A DNA stretch of 64,000 nucleotides from Arthonia radiata (GCA_002989075.1 PSQN01000017.1:1178001-1242000), one strand, 5' to 3'. Counted from the first letter of the stretch, positions 1-10,662 are shown. A program made the numbers and translations. Notes: a model not told the origin generated them from the letters alone.

Positions 1-690
1 TATTGTTTCTTATATTATTATACGCGGCCTACGCTACTAATAGTAATTATATCTAGTTATTTTGCTGGTAGTTAATATATACCTAAAGATACTGTTCTAG
101 TGTTTAATTTATTTATTCTATTTATCTGTCTGTTTGCAGATAAAATAACGTTAATATTTTCTATTTTGTCTTTAATTGTTGCATTAGAGATATTTAAAAT
201 CGTAAGACGAATTTTTAGTCTTTATCTAAGACAATTCTTTATAATTAACTATAGTTCGCTAGAATAATCTAAAGAAATATATATACTAATTATTCTAAAT
301 TAATAGCTTCTTTGTAAGATACGAAGTATACGTACTTTATTAATTTGTTGTATATAACTAGAATAGCGTTATAAGCTACTTCTATAAGTAAATCCTTAGA
401 AATTAGTAGTTTAGTAATAAAGTCTAGTAAGACTATATATTATATCCTTTTAAATATCTTTAGTAGCTGTAGTTTACTATATAGTAAATACTTTAGATGT
501 TTAGTTCTTACGTATATATTGTATTCTTAGATATAATTCTTAACGTAGTGTTAGATTTTCGGGATGTAGTAGGTTCTTGTAATCTTTTCTATAGTGTTAT
601 CGATACCTTTATATCTTTTTATTGGGTTATTATAAAAGTTACTAATAATATATCAAATTAGATTTCTCGGGATATAGATTTTACCTTAGA
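1..690 (-). pseudogene. Integrase remnant of gypsy copy A
   Basis: Minus-strand translation gives a Ty3/gypsy integrase core broken by stops. It holds the segment leading into the catalytic core with a recognisable Leu-Asp-Phe-Ile-Thr-Lys motif (first catalytic Asp kept) and, near the left edge, the conserved Leu-Glu-Gln-Tyr-Leu helix followed by Ile-Asn-Tyr-Gln-Gln-Asn. The second catalytic Asp region reads Asn. The domain is separated from the RNase H remnant by the pogo-like insertion, and the reading continues sensibly across the insertion once it and one TA are removed. Confidence 0.82.
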
Positions 691-707
691 ATTTATAATA
701 GCTCTTA

Positions 708-875
708 CCTGTACCCTTCTTACTCGGTCCTATCGAACATAAATCCCTACGCTAAGCCGCTTCGGGATTCCTTATTTGTCGGATACTAGCATAAGCTAGT
801 ACCCGACGTATACCTAAAATGGTCGTATACCCGAGATCGATCCTATATATTTTACCTACACGCCGCAAAGAGCTT
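708..875 (+). repeat. Left terminal inverted repeat of the pogo-like element
   Basis: This pairs with 2518-2685 in inverted orientation over 168 bp. The visible differences between the arms are transitions (C/T, G/A), as expected from RIP acting after insertion. An internal near-palindrome lies at 778-807 and has one transition (at 783) relative to the perfect version in the right arm. Confidence 0.9.
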
Positions 876-884
876 CCTAAAACT

Positions 885-2500
885 AAACAATCGACTCTCC
901 GATCAATAGCTTAGGCTCAGAGCTTGCCTTTAACTTCCCTTTTCCGTAGTTTGTGCGTATCTTAGTGCGTACAACTTTCTTTTCTGTCTCTGCTGTATCC
1001 CGATTCTTTACTATCTTTCTTAAAGAAGAAGCTAAAATAGCGCCACCCTTCTATATTTGGCGGCTATCTCCCTTCTTGCGTTTAAGCTCCTCGCGCCGAC
1101 GCGCTTCTAATTGAATTAAATCAAGATTATCTTAAACTAGGTCCCTCTTAGTAATTATACGCTTACTAATATACGCAAGCTGCTCCATTCTTGTCTAAAA
1201 TGGGGCTAGTTCTGGGTAAGCTCGAAGCTCTCTAGCTTCTTATACAATCTTATCGACAAATCGGCCATACAATCTTCCTATTCGGAGAGTTGTAGGCGGC
1301 TCTTTACCTTACAGAGTAGCTTTCCCAGATATTTTACCCAAATCGGGTATCTAGTTAAGCACTTTATTGGCGTTTAATAGCCAGATTCCTGTCTTTTCGA
1401 AGCTTAAGCGTATAGTTGCCTCTTTAAATATGTTTCTACGTATCTTAGGAAGTCTATCTAGGAAGTCTATCTTTCTAAACTTCGATGCGCCGCTTCGAAC
1501 TACCTTATTAAGCTCCTGCTTATAGTAGTGCTTCTCGATCTAGAAAACTGACACGTTGAGTGGTTGCATTAGGTGCGTTATATGCGCTAGGAACGTAAAA
1601 AGCTTAATCTTGTGATCTTCTGCGTACTAAACAAAATCGGTAGTTGCTTGCCCTTCAAAACTATTCAAAAGAAGCAATCGATACGCACCTCGTTGCCGCT
1701 TTGAGCTCGCTCTATTAAAATACTTGATATATTTAAGCATAATCTCGTCGTTTGCGTAGCCTAATTTAGAAAGTGCAAGCATCGTTTCACCTCCGATACT
1801 TGTTCGAGTCCAATAAGCTTGGTGTACAGCGCCTGAGATTACTACAAGCGGATTAAGCTTCGATCCAGCTGTAGATATTGTCTCGACTAGGGTAACAAGT
1901 GTTCGGTTGAGCTGACTTGGAGCTACTGCTTTAGCTTGATTGCATCGTACTACAACCCAATTGTTTGCTTCAATCCCAATTCGGAAGCCTGCTTAGTCGA
2001 TATTTTAGATATTATGCGGGTCGATTGCATGTTCCTGCATAAGCTCGCCGAGCTTCTGATACTACTTTCGGATAGTGTCTCTGTTCTAAGCAAGATATCG
2101 GGCCATTTCTATTGGTTTCTGGCGCGCTAGCTTGTACTGTGGGTGTCGCGCTAGCTATCTTCGGCACTAGACAGGTAAGACGCGTTGAGGAGGTTTAGGT
2201 AAATCTGTAGCTTAAGATCGCGCTAGTATCGAATTAGCCGCAGAAACGAACAATCGACGCGTCGGTGCGAGGTATATTGCGCCAAGACAATCGATATAGC
2301 TACACAAAGCTCCGTCTTGGGCAGGTATAAGCCTTGTCGACGCGTTTCGACGCGTCTAGAGCGATCCTCGTCCGTAGTACCTTGCATAAAGGGTAGAGTA
2401 CGGGATCTCGTAATCGCGAGCCAGCTGCTTCAGGTCGATTTGCTTCCTTTTTTGGACCTTCTAGAGGATCTCCTGAATCTTAAGCTCCTATTTAGGTAGT
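885..2500 (-). pseudogene. Pogo/Fot1-type transposase pseudogene (HTH_psq + CENP-B HTH + DDE_1)
   Basis: Minus-strand reading from about 2500 to 885. The N-terminal psq-type helix-turn-helix (around 2490-2380) includes the characteristic IPYSTLYARYYGR. A CENP-B-like region follows (around 2300-2190, with SAANSILARS). The DDE_1 catalytic domain comes next, with recognisable QKPIEMAR, AGFRIGI and HLMQPLNVSVF segments, and the C-terminal part is basic. Stops occur where Trp or Gln is expected (TGG to TAG, CAA/CAG to TAA/TAG). Of the three catalytic acidic positions the first Asp is kept, the second (codon at about 1663-1665) and third (about 1555-1557) read Asn. At least one frameshift is needed in the N-terminal half. 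It is non-functional as it stands. Confidence 0.85.
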
Positions 2501-2517
2501 TTTGTAGCTATATTTAT

Positions 2518-2685
2518 AAGCTCTTTACGGCGTATAGGTAAAATATATAGAATCGATCTTAGATATACGATCATTTTAGGTATGCGTCGGGTACTAGCTT
2601 ATGCTAGTACCCGACAAATAAGGAATCCCGAAGCGGCTTAGCGTAGGAATTTATGTCCGATAGGACCGAGTAAGGAGGGTACGGG
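2518..2685 (-). repeat. Right terminal inverted repeat of the pogo-like element
   Basis: Inverted partner of 708-875. It contains a perfect 30-nt hairpin palindrome at 2586-2615 (13-bp arms around a 4-nt TTAT centre). It is followed directly by the TA target-site copy at 2686-2687. Confidence 0.9.
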
Positions 2686-2869
2686 TATTGTTCTTTGTTA
2701 GTCCTAGGTATTGTTTCTCGTTTTTCTAGTAAGTTTTAGAGTCGTTTAGAATATCTAGAATTCAGCTGTCTAATTCAATAACAAACTTAGTTGATATAGT
2801 TAATTGATTGTATCTAATCTTATTATTGTGTTCTTAGAATATTGTGTACTTAACGTGTTTCTTGTTATT

Positions 2870-3260
2870 AAGATAATTAGAACGTTAGCTTAGAGCGTCG
2901 GCTCTATCGTTCTTAGAACCTTTCTTGTAAGTAATAATAAAGTTGTATAGAGCTATAATTTCTAACTATCTAACTTATTTACGGTTAAGTTTCTTTATTG
3001 CCGTAAAGTAAGTTAGATTTTTATAGTCTGTATATATTATAATTATATAGTTTACTTCTTTTAAATAAGCTCGCTATATTTTAAATACTGCTATAATAGC
3101 TAAGAGCTCTTTATTGTAAATATTATAGTTCTATTCTGTAAGTAATATTTTTCTTAAGTAGAAAGCTACTGGTCTAAGCTTTCTTTCTTTATTATTTTAA
3201 CTTATATATACTTTAATTGTATAGTCTAACGCATCTATTTTTATATTAATTTGTAGGTTA
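2870..3260 (-). pseudogene. RNase H remnant of gypsy copy A
   Basis: Minus-strand translation shows the Ty3/gypsy RNase H signature. It starts with an Asp-Ala motif, then a Leu-Arg-Pro-Val-Ala-Phe-Tyr segment, NKELLAII, YTDYKNLTYF and a closing KGSKNDRADALS segment. Several TAG/TAA stops interrupt it, mainly in place of Trp or Arg. It follows the reverse transcriptase and stops just before the pogo-like insertion, in the usual pol order. Confidence 0.87.
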
Positions 3261-3369
3261 GAGTTAAATATTGCTAGTACGGGCTCAATCTTAAAAGCTT
3301 TTTTAAGCTCTTTAAATACTAATTGTTCTTTTTACGTCTAGAAGAATTCTATTAATAGTTTTGTTTGTT

Positions 3370-4120
3370 AAGACAGCGGTACTATAATTCGGCTAAAGTT
3401 AAATATCTATTGCCTATAGTAGTTAGTAAAATTAAGAAACTATTGTAATTATTTTATATTCTTTAATATAGGCTAGATTAGAACAGATTAGATCTTTAAA
3501 TCTTTTATTTAAAGACCGTGCTCGATAATTATAAATCTAAGAAATTCGACCGATTGTTGGTAAAACTAGATTTTCTTAATATTAATTCGTAAATCGGTAC
3601 GTACTAATCTTTCTAATATCTTTTTAATATATTCCTTATGTTTTTCTAGTATACGGCTGTATACTAGAATATCGTTTAGATAAGCAGTTATAAATATATT
3701 TAGATAATTACTAAGTATATTGTTAATTAGTTTCTAAAATAATACTAATACGTTTATTAGCCCAAAAGATATAACGCAATACTTAAAAAGTCTGTATCTA
3801 GTACGAAAGGCTGTTTTCTATTCTTTACCTTTCTTTATATAGATTAAGTTATAGGCTCCTTGTAGATTAAACTTAGTAAACTATTGTACGTTATACAATC
3901 GGTCTGTTATTTCGTCGATACGTAGTAAAGAGTATTGGTTTTTAATAGTTACTTTATTTAATTATCTATAATCTACGTAAAGTTGTAGTTTACTATTCTT
4001 TTTTAGTACGAAGAGTATTAGATATCTAGCTAGTAATGTTAATTTCTAGATAAATTCTTTCTTAAGATTTTTATTGAGATAGTTGCGGAGCGCTTAATTT
4101 TCTGCTTCTAATAGAGAGTA
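3370..4120 (-). pseudogene. Reverse transcriptase remnant of gypsy copy A
   Basis: Minus-strand translation gives the LTR-element reverse transcriptase series: ILFVLKKNSKLQLYVDYR near 4030-3970, then KFNLQGAYNLIYIKKG, then FGLINVLV, then the catalytic box at 3671-3682. The box reads Tyr-Leu-Asn-Asp instead of Tyr-Leu-Asp-Asp because the first catalytic Asp codon (3674-3676 on plus coordinates) carries a G-to-A change. Further stops lie at former Trp codons. It is dead. Confidence 0.88.
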
Positions 4121-4499
4121 TATTAGACCGAATGTTAGCGTTTTACCTTCTTATAGAGGTATTATATAATTCTACAGTTTATATTCTAGAAGAGCTAAGT
4201 TCGGCTTAGCTTTCTTAAACAGATATTAAAATTAATTGTATTTCTCGGGTATCTTAGTAATTAACTAAGTACTTGTCGTCGTATAGAATTGTTAGCGTAC
4301 AGTCGTCTCTTATTTATACTTGTATATAGTTAGCTATAGACAAGATACTGCGTTAGACTCTTCTTATAGGATATCTAAGTATTAAAGTATAGTAGTACTA
4401 ACCTATATAAGCTCTTTATTGCGCTTCTTATTTTTACTACTAAAAATAGCTTATAGGGTATCTGTTCTATAGAACGACTCTTGTTTAGAGTGCTTATAT

Positions 4500-4800
4500 T
4501 TAGTAAAGAGGAGTTTTTTAGTTCTCTAATTTACTTTTAGGTTATATTGTTATAACTAAGGTATACTTAGTATAGCGTAGTACTAGTTAATATTTACGAT
4601 ATTATAAGTAATTTCTTTCTAATAGTTCTTAATTGTTATATCTATTGGTAAAGTCTTGTAGTCGACTCTTTCTTCTGCTTCTTAAAATTTAGACAGTATA
4701 TAGGGTAATTTCTTCTTTTATGTTTATATTTAGTACTCCTCGACGTAGCGTATTAAGATAAAGTTACCTATTACGTCTAAATTAATTATTATTTTAATGT
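4500..4800 (-). pseudogene. Retroviral-type aspartic protease remnant of gypsy copy A
   Basis: Minus-strand reading gives NFILIRYVEEY, RVDYKTLPIDITIKNY and a closing NLKVN/RTKKLLF stretch, the order seen in Ty3/gypsy proteases. The active-site triad region just before NFI is altered: the catalytic Asp reads Asn (codon at 4781-4783) and the neighbouring Gly, Ala and Thr positions read Asp, Val and Ile, all explained by C-to-T/G-to-A transitions. A duplicate of this region is present in copy B around 7970-7690. Confidence 0.8.
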
Positions 4801-6130
4801 TTCTATAGTTTATTGTTGCTTAAGTATATAGATATGTTCTGTAGAAAGCTAAGCTCGTATAGAGCTAGACCTCTAGAGAGTCTAACCGTTAGACGGGCCG
4901 GTACTACTACCCTTAGAGTAGTCGGCTTAGTCTTTTTTCTGTTAATTATATACGTTCTAGAGTATTCTAGGTACCGGAACCTATTATCGGTTAATTTGCT
5001 ATAAGAATTTTTATATAGAATGTTCTAATACTGCCTTTATTATAATATTTAGTTTATTGTTTATAATCTTTACCTTAATTATACAACTATTGCTAGTTAA
5101 AACCTATTGTGTCTATAGATTATATATTGTTAGTTAAAGATATTAGTACTAACTATATAATTCTAGATCTCTAATAAGGTAGTCTACTAGTTGTTGTAGA
5201 CGTAAGTAAATATATCCTAAAATATTGTTAATATCTCTATTAGTACTTAGCTTTCTATTGTAGAAGGCTAATTAACAAAGTCTCTATATTATTCCTTCTC
5301 AACAAATTAGGGTTTGTTCTTTCTAGTTAGTATCGTTCTCGAGCAAGGATTCTGTACTATTAGAATCTATATTTTTGTCTTTAAGTTGTTATCTTATCTA
5401 TAACGTATTATAGTTACTATCTTACTTAGCTTCTACGGTCTATTCTTCCTTAAGTTTTCCTTAAGTTTCTAGATGAGGCGATCTAGATTGTTCTCGGGTA
5501 AGGTCTAGTTCTTATATTAAATCTTGTTTTAGAGATATCGGTTTCCTCGGCTATTATTCTAACCCTAGTTTATTAAATTTATAGATCGTACAATTATTAT
5601 CGTAGCACGCGGTTTAAAATAGTGTTTTTTATAGTATAACGGTACTCTATATCTAATACCTCGGAATAGTACGATTAATGTTGTTTTAGTTCTATAGTTT
5701 TTGTTGTTTCTGTTTTATTTGTCGTTCTTTTGTTTCTTCCTATAACTTACTGTCTGTATTCTAGTTTTTATACAAATTAAATAAGTTTAGTTCGTTGTAC
5801 TTCTTATTAGAAGTAACTTAGTGAGTATTTTCTTAGTTATAGAAGGTACCCTAGTAGATATTCTTCTGCTTCTTAGTTAATTTAGTAACGTACTTATACT
5901 AGTTCTAGTTAATCTTAGGTAAAAGTCCTAACGCTTAAAGAAAACGACCCTTAGTTAAGTTTATATACTAGCGGTTAGAGAAGACTGCTAGCAATTTTAT
6001 TGTCTAATTGCGACTATCGTTCTTCTGTATTTAGATAGTTATATTAAACTATTGTCGTAGGAAATAGGGTTTCTAAGATCGATTGTTGTATTTATTTCTA
6101 CTAGTACTATTAAACTGTTATTTTTTAGAA

Positions 6131-6182
6131 CAGTATTCTTTAACTTAATGCCCTAGTTTTCCGTAATACAAGTATAGCTTGT
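6131..6182 (-). pseudogene. gag CCHC zinc-knuckle remnant, copy A
   Basis: The minus-strand reading NKLYLYYGKLGH, then a stop, then VKEY, fits a retroelement gag zinc knuckle (C-x2-C-x4-H-x4-C) in which all three Cys codons have become Tyr (TGY to TAY) while His is kept. The equivalent segment in copy B (9326-9376) kept the third Cys but lost the His. The two copies were therefore mutated independently, and together they identify the motif. Confidence 0.75.
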
Positions 6183-7263
6183 TCTTTATTCTGTATTTTT
6201 GTTTTTAGTTGTTTAGTTTCTTATAGAGCTTCGTAAAATTTAATTTTATTAAATTACTTCGGTTCTATTGTAAGTTATGCTTACTTTGAGTCTAAATAAA
6301 CTTACCTAGATTAGCTCCTTTCTTTTTTAACTGTTATTTAAAGTTGCTGTTATTAATTTTCTTAGCTTGTTTTATAAACTTTTTTAGTTTAGTAAACTTC
6401 TCTTTACAGATATAGATAATTTCCTTAATATAGTTCTTTAATTCTTTATAAAAGATATTAATTAGAGGTCCTTTATTCTATTTAGTTTAATTAGTATATT
6501 GTAGAAACTTAGCGGCGTATCGACTAGCTGGTTCTATCTAACGGAGTGTCTTAAGTTTACGTACAGTAGTACGTCTAGAATTAGTATTTCTATACATTTA
6601 TCGGAGCTTTTGCTAAAATACAGCAAAGCTAGAGAAAAGTTTGTTAGTCTTCTCTTATTGTTTGTTAGATATCTTATAGAGATAGTCTTTAAGATAGAAG
6701 TTAAACTATTTGTATATCTTGCTATTTATATAGAATACGGCAAATAAAACTATAGTACTATTATTTAGAAACTAATCTATATAAGTTTTAAAATATACGG
6801 CTAAGCGTATTAAGAATAAAGTAAGTTTAAAACGTTTATTAAAGAAGCTTTTATTTATTTTAGTATTAACGTCTAATATCTTATCTATAGCGGCTATCTT
6901 GCTAGCTAGCCTGTTTACAGCGTTGTAGCTATTAGGTACTAAAGTAGTAAATATAATTAATCTGCTTTCTTTACTTTTATAGCAAGTCTATTAAAGTATA
7001 ACGTTAGTTGCTAAGAGAACTAAACTAAGGCTTACTTACTTTATATACTTATTAACCTTAATAAGAGGTATCTTGTGTACTAGAGACTAAAAGACAGAAG
7101 AGACGAAATAGATTATAAAAGATAAGAAGGGCTTAATAGGAGTAGATAGAAGGTAAAGTACGTTACTTAAATATAGTTAAGAAACTTATATTTAAATATT
7201 AAGTTAATAGACTAAAGTTTATTCTAAGGTTAGCTATTAGTCTAGCTATATAGTTTAAGATAC

Positions 7264-7445
7264 AAAGGTATGTTTTCTGTGTTTAACGGTCCTAATAATT
7301 TCTTTATTGTATAGTTGAGATTCTATTGCGATATAGCGACGTTATTAACGTCGCTATATTAAAGTTGTTAGATATACTATATAACGCTCTAATAAGGCTG
7401 GCTGCGCTTAGTCTTGTACTAGTCTAATATAGTAAGATCGTAACA
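7264..7445 (-). other. Start of the 5' LTR (U3) of gypsy copy A
   Basis: On the minus strand the element begins at 7445 with TGTTAC, a common start of fungal gypsy LTRs, at the point where homology of copy B stops. The first about 182 bp have no match in copy B; after 7263 the two copies are alike. The five bases at 7446-7450 (CTTAG) are the expected target-site copy, and the partner would lie left of the window. The 3' limit of the LTR cannot be set because the other LTR is absent. Confidence 0.6.
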
Positions 7446-9325
7446 CTTAGTAATTAACTAAGTACTTGTTATTGTATAGAATTGTTAGCGTATAGTTGTC
7501 TCTTGTTTATACTTGCATATAGTTAGCTACTAACAAGATACTGCATTAAACTCCTCTTATAAGATATCTAAGTATTAGAGTGTAGTAGTACTAATCTACG
7601 TAAGTTCTTTATCGCGCTCTTTATCCTTACTACTAAAAATAGCTTATAAAATATCTATTCTGTAGAACGACTCTTATTTAGAGTGCTTATACTTAGTAAA
7701 GAGGAGTTTTTTAGTTCTCTAATTTACTTCTAAGTTATATTGTTGTAACTAGAGTATATTTAGCATAGTATAATACTAGTTAATATTTACGATATTATAA
7801 GTAATTTCTTTTTAATAGTTCCTAATAATTATATTTATTAGCAAAGTCTTGTAGTCGACTCTTTCCTCTATTCCTTAAAATTTAGACAGTATGTAAGGTA
7901 ATTTCTTCTTTTATATTTATATTTAGTACTTTTTAACGTAGCGTATTAAAATAAAGTTACTTATTGCGTCTAAATTAACTATAATTTTAATATTTCTGTA
8001 GTTTATTATTGCCTAAGTGTATAAATATATTCTATAAGCAGCTAAGCTTGCGTAAAGCTAGGCTTTTAGAGGGTCTAACCGTTAAACGGGTCGGTACTAC
8101 TACTCTTGAAGTAATCGGTCTAGTCTTTTCTCTGTTAATTGTATATATTCTAGAGTATTTTAGATACTAGAACCTATTGTTAGTTAATTTATTATAAGAA
8201 TTTCTATATAAAGTATCTTAGTACTACTTTTATTATAACGTCTAATCTATTATTTACAATCTTTACTTTAATTATACAACTATCGCTAATTAATACTTGT
8301 TATATTTATAGATTGTATATAGTTAGTTAAAGATATTAGTACTAACTATATAATTCTAAACTTCTAATAAGGTAGTCTACTAGTCGTCGTAAGTATAAGT
8401 AAATATATTCTAGAATATTATTAATATCTCTATTAGCGCTTAACTTTCTATTGTAGAAGGCTAACTAACAAAGTCTCTATATTATTTCTTTCTAACAAAT
8501 TAGAGTTTATTCTTTTTAATTAGTATTGTCCTTAAGAGAGGATTCTGTATTATTAAAATCTATATTTTTGTCTTTAAGTTGTTTTCTTGTTTATAACGTA
8601 TTATAGCTACTATCTTACTTAGCTTCTACAATCTATTTTTCCTTATATTTCTCTTAGGTTTCTAGATAAGGTAACTTAGATCGTTCTCGAATAAGACTTA
8701 GTTCTTATATCGAACCTTATTTTAGAGATATTAGTTTCTTTAGCTACTATCTTAATCTTAATTTATCGAATTTATAGATTGTACAATTATTATTGTAGCA
8801 CGCGGTCTAAAATAGTGTTTCGTATAGTATAACGGTACTCTGTATCTAGTATCTTGGAATAGTATAGTTAACATTGTTTTAATTTTATAAGTTTTGTTGT
8901 TTCTATTTTATTTATCGTTTCTTTATTTTTTTCTATAACTTACTGTTCGTATCCCAGTTTTTATGTAAATTAAATAAGTTTAATTCGTTGTACTTCTTAT
9001 TGAGAGTAACTTAGCAAGTATCTTTCTAATTATAGAAGGTACTCTAGTAAATGTTCTTCTGCTTCTTAGTTAGTTTGGTAATGTACTTATACTAGTTTTA
9101 ATTAATCTTTAGTAAGAGCCTTAATTCTTAAAGAAGACGACTCTTAGTTAGGTCTATATACTAGCGGTCGAAGAAGGCTGCTAGCAATTCTATCGCCTTA
9201 TTGCGACCGTTGTCTCTCTATATTTAGATAGTTATATTAAACTATTATTGCAAAGAGCGGGGCTTTTAAGATTAATTATTGTGCTCGCTTTGTTTTATAC
9301 TATTAAACTGTTATTTCTTAAAACG

Positions 9326-9376
9326 GCATTTCTTAACTTAATATCCTAGTTTTTTATAATATAAGTATAGCTTATT
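9326..9376 (-). pseudogene. gag CCHC zinc-knuckle remnant, copy B
   Basis: This is the counterpart of 6131-6182. Here the last Cys (TGC) survives, while the His reads Tyr (CAT to TAT) and the first two Cys read Tyr. The set of transitions differs from copy A. Confidence 0.7.
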
Positions 9377-10455
9377 CTTTATTCTATGTTCTTACTCCTA
9401 GTTATTTAGTTTTCTATAAGACTTTATAAAGTCTAATTCTATTAGATTACTCCGGTCTTGTTGTAAGTTATACTTACTCTAAGTTTAGATAAACTTATCT
9501 AAGTTAGCTTCTTTCTTTTTTAACTGTCGTTTAAAGTTGCTGTTATCGATTTTCTTGGCTCGTTCTATAAATTTCCTAGTTCAGTAAACTTTTTACTACG
9601 AATATAGATAATTTCCTTAATATAGTTCTTTAAGCCTTTATAAAAGGTATCGACTAAAGATTCTTTATTCTATTTAGTTTAGTTAGCGTATTGCAGAAAC
9701 TTAGCGGCGTATCGGCTAGCTAGTTCTATCTAACGGAGTATCTTAAGTTTACGTACGGTAGTACGTTTAAAATCGGTATCTCTGTACACTTATCGGAGCT
9801 TTTGCTAAAACGTAGTAAAGCTAAAAAAGAGCTTATTAGTCTCTTTCTGTTGTTTGTTAGGTATCTTATAGAGATAGTCTTTAAAATAGAAGTTAAACTA
9901 TTTATATACCTTGCTATTTATATAGAATGCGGCAAATAAAACTATAGTATTATTATTTAGAAACTAATTCTTGTAAGTTTTAAAGTATACAGCCAAGCGT
10001 ATTAAAAATAAAGTAAGTTTAAAACGTTTATTTAAAAAGTTTTTGTCTATTTTAGTGTTAACGTCCGATATCTTATCTATAGCGGCTATTTTGCTAGCTA
10101 GCCTATTTATAGCGTTACAGCTATTAAGTATTGAAGTAGTAAATATAATTAATCTACTTTTTCTACTTTTATAGCGAGTCTATTAAAGTATAACGTCGGT
10201 CGCTGGGAGAACTAAACTAAGGCTTACTTACCTTGTATGCTTATTAACCTTAGTAGTAGGTATCTTGTATACTAAAGACTAAAAGATAGGAGAGGCGAAA
10301 TAAATTATAGAAGGTAAGAGAAGCTTAATTAAAGTAAATAGAAGGTAAAGTACATTACTTAAATATAGTTAAAAAACTTATATTTAAATATTAAGTTAAT
10401 AGACTAAAGTCTATTTTAAGGTCGGCTATTAGTCTAGCTATATAATTTAAGATAC

Positions 10456-10662
10456 ATAAAAAAGTTCTTTAGAGCCGCTATAGCCGCTAGTACTTTTATA
10501 GATAAATACAGTCTTCTAGCTCAACGTACCCGCTTTAGCCGCTGTAGACAAAAGAGGTTTCATTGGCTAAAGGCGCGCTAGTGTCTATTAGCGTCCTTAC
10601 GAGTAGTAGATATTGATGCCCGGAGGGTTCGCTCAGCCGTCTCGGGCTTAGCGTCTGTAACA
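10456..10662 (-). other. Start of the 5' LTR (U3) of gypsy copy B
   Basis: The minus-strand sequence begins at 10662 with TGTTAC and is distinctly richer in GC than the rest of the block. It contains a TATAAAAG element near 10,490-10,500 that could be the LTR promoter TATA box. It differs from the U3 of copy A, while the sequence downstream of both is shared. The flanking bases at 10663-10667 are ACTAG. Confidence 0.55.

Larger units (their letters stand above)
708..2685 (-). mobile_element. RIP-degraded pogo/Fot1-like (Tc1-mariner superfamily) DNA transposon
   Basis: A block clearly richer in GC than its flanks is bounded by 168-bp terminal inverted repeats (708-875 and 2518-2685), each flanked by TA (706-707 and 2686-2687), the target duplication of the Tc1/mariner superfamily. 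The interior encodes, on the minus strand, a pogo-type transposase (psq helix-turn-helix, CENP-B-type DNA-binding region, DDE_1 domain) broken by at least a dozen in-frame stops. The element sits inside gypsy copy A between RNase H and integrase, so it is the youngest of the three nested insertions. Its milder AT bias than the host element agrees with a later arrival and less exposure to RIP. Confidence 0.88.
1..7445 (-). mobile_element. RIP-degraded Ty3/gypsy LTR retrotransposon, copy A (truncated by window edge, interrupted by a pogo element)
   Basis: On the minus strand the remnants run in Ty3/gypsy order: LTR start (7445), gag zinc knuckle (about 6180-6131), aspartic protease (about 4800-4500), reverse transcriptase (about 4120-3370), RNase H (about 3260-2870), and, after the inserted DNA transposon, integrase (about 690 to 1). 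The integrase still runs at the left edge, so the 3' LTR lies outside the window. Each domain reads through many stop codons, mostly TAG/TAA where Trp, Gln or Arg is expected, and active-site Asp and Cys codons are changed to Asn and Tyr. All are C-to-T or G-to-A changes, as RIP makes. The element begins exactly where copy B is broken (7445/7446), so it probably inserted into copy B. No intact open reading frame remains. Confidence 0.88.
4253..10455 (-). repeat. Two diverged direct copies of the gypsy 5' part (4253-7263 and 7446-10455)
   Basis: The stretch 4253-7263 (copy A) matches 7446-10455 (copy B) along about 3.0 kb at an offset of 3192-3193, so there is almost no length change. Differences are overwhelmingly transitions. 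Homology ends on the left of copy B at 7446, exactly where copy A's LTR begins, and on the right at 7263/10455, where the two elements enter unrelated LTR starts. The shared segment carries part of the LTR/leader, gag and protease. Confidence 0.85.
7446..10662 (-). mobile_element. RIP-degraded Ty3/gypsy retrotransposon, copy B (5' part only)
   Basis: It holds LTR start, leader, gag (zinc knuckle at 9326-9376) and protease, then stops abruptly at 7446 where copy A starts. The missing reverse transcriptase, RNase H and integrase of copy B would be expected beyond copy A, left of the window. There is no intact open reading frame, and stops and transitions lie throughout. Copy B is the oldest of the three nested elements. 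Confidence 0.82.

Noticed and set aside
4813-5004. 63-codon plus-strand frame inside gypsy copy A
   Set aside because: Chance frame within RIP-mutated element sequence; the element reads on the minus strand.
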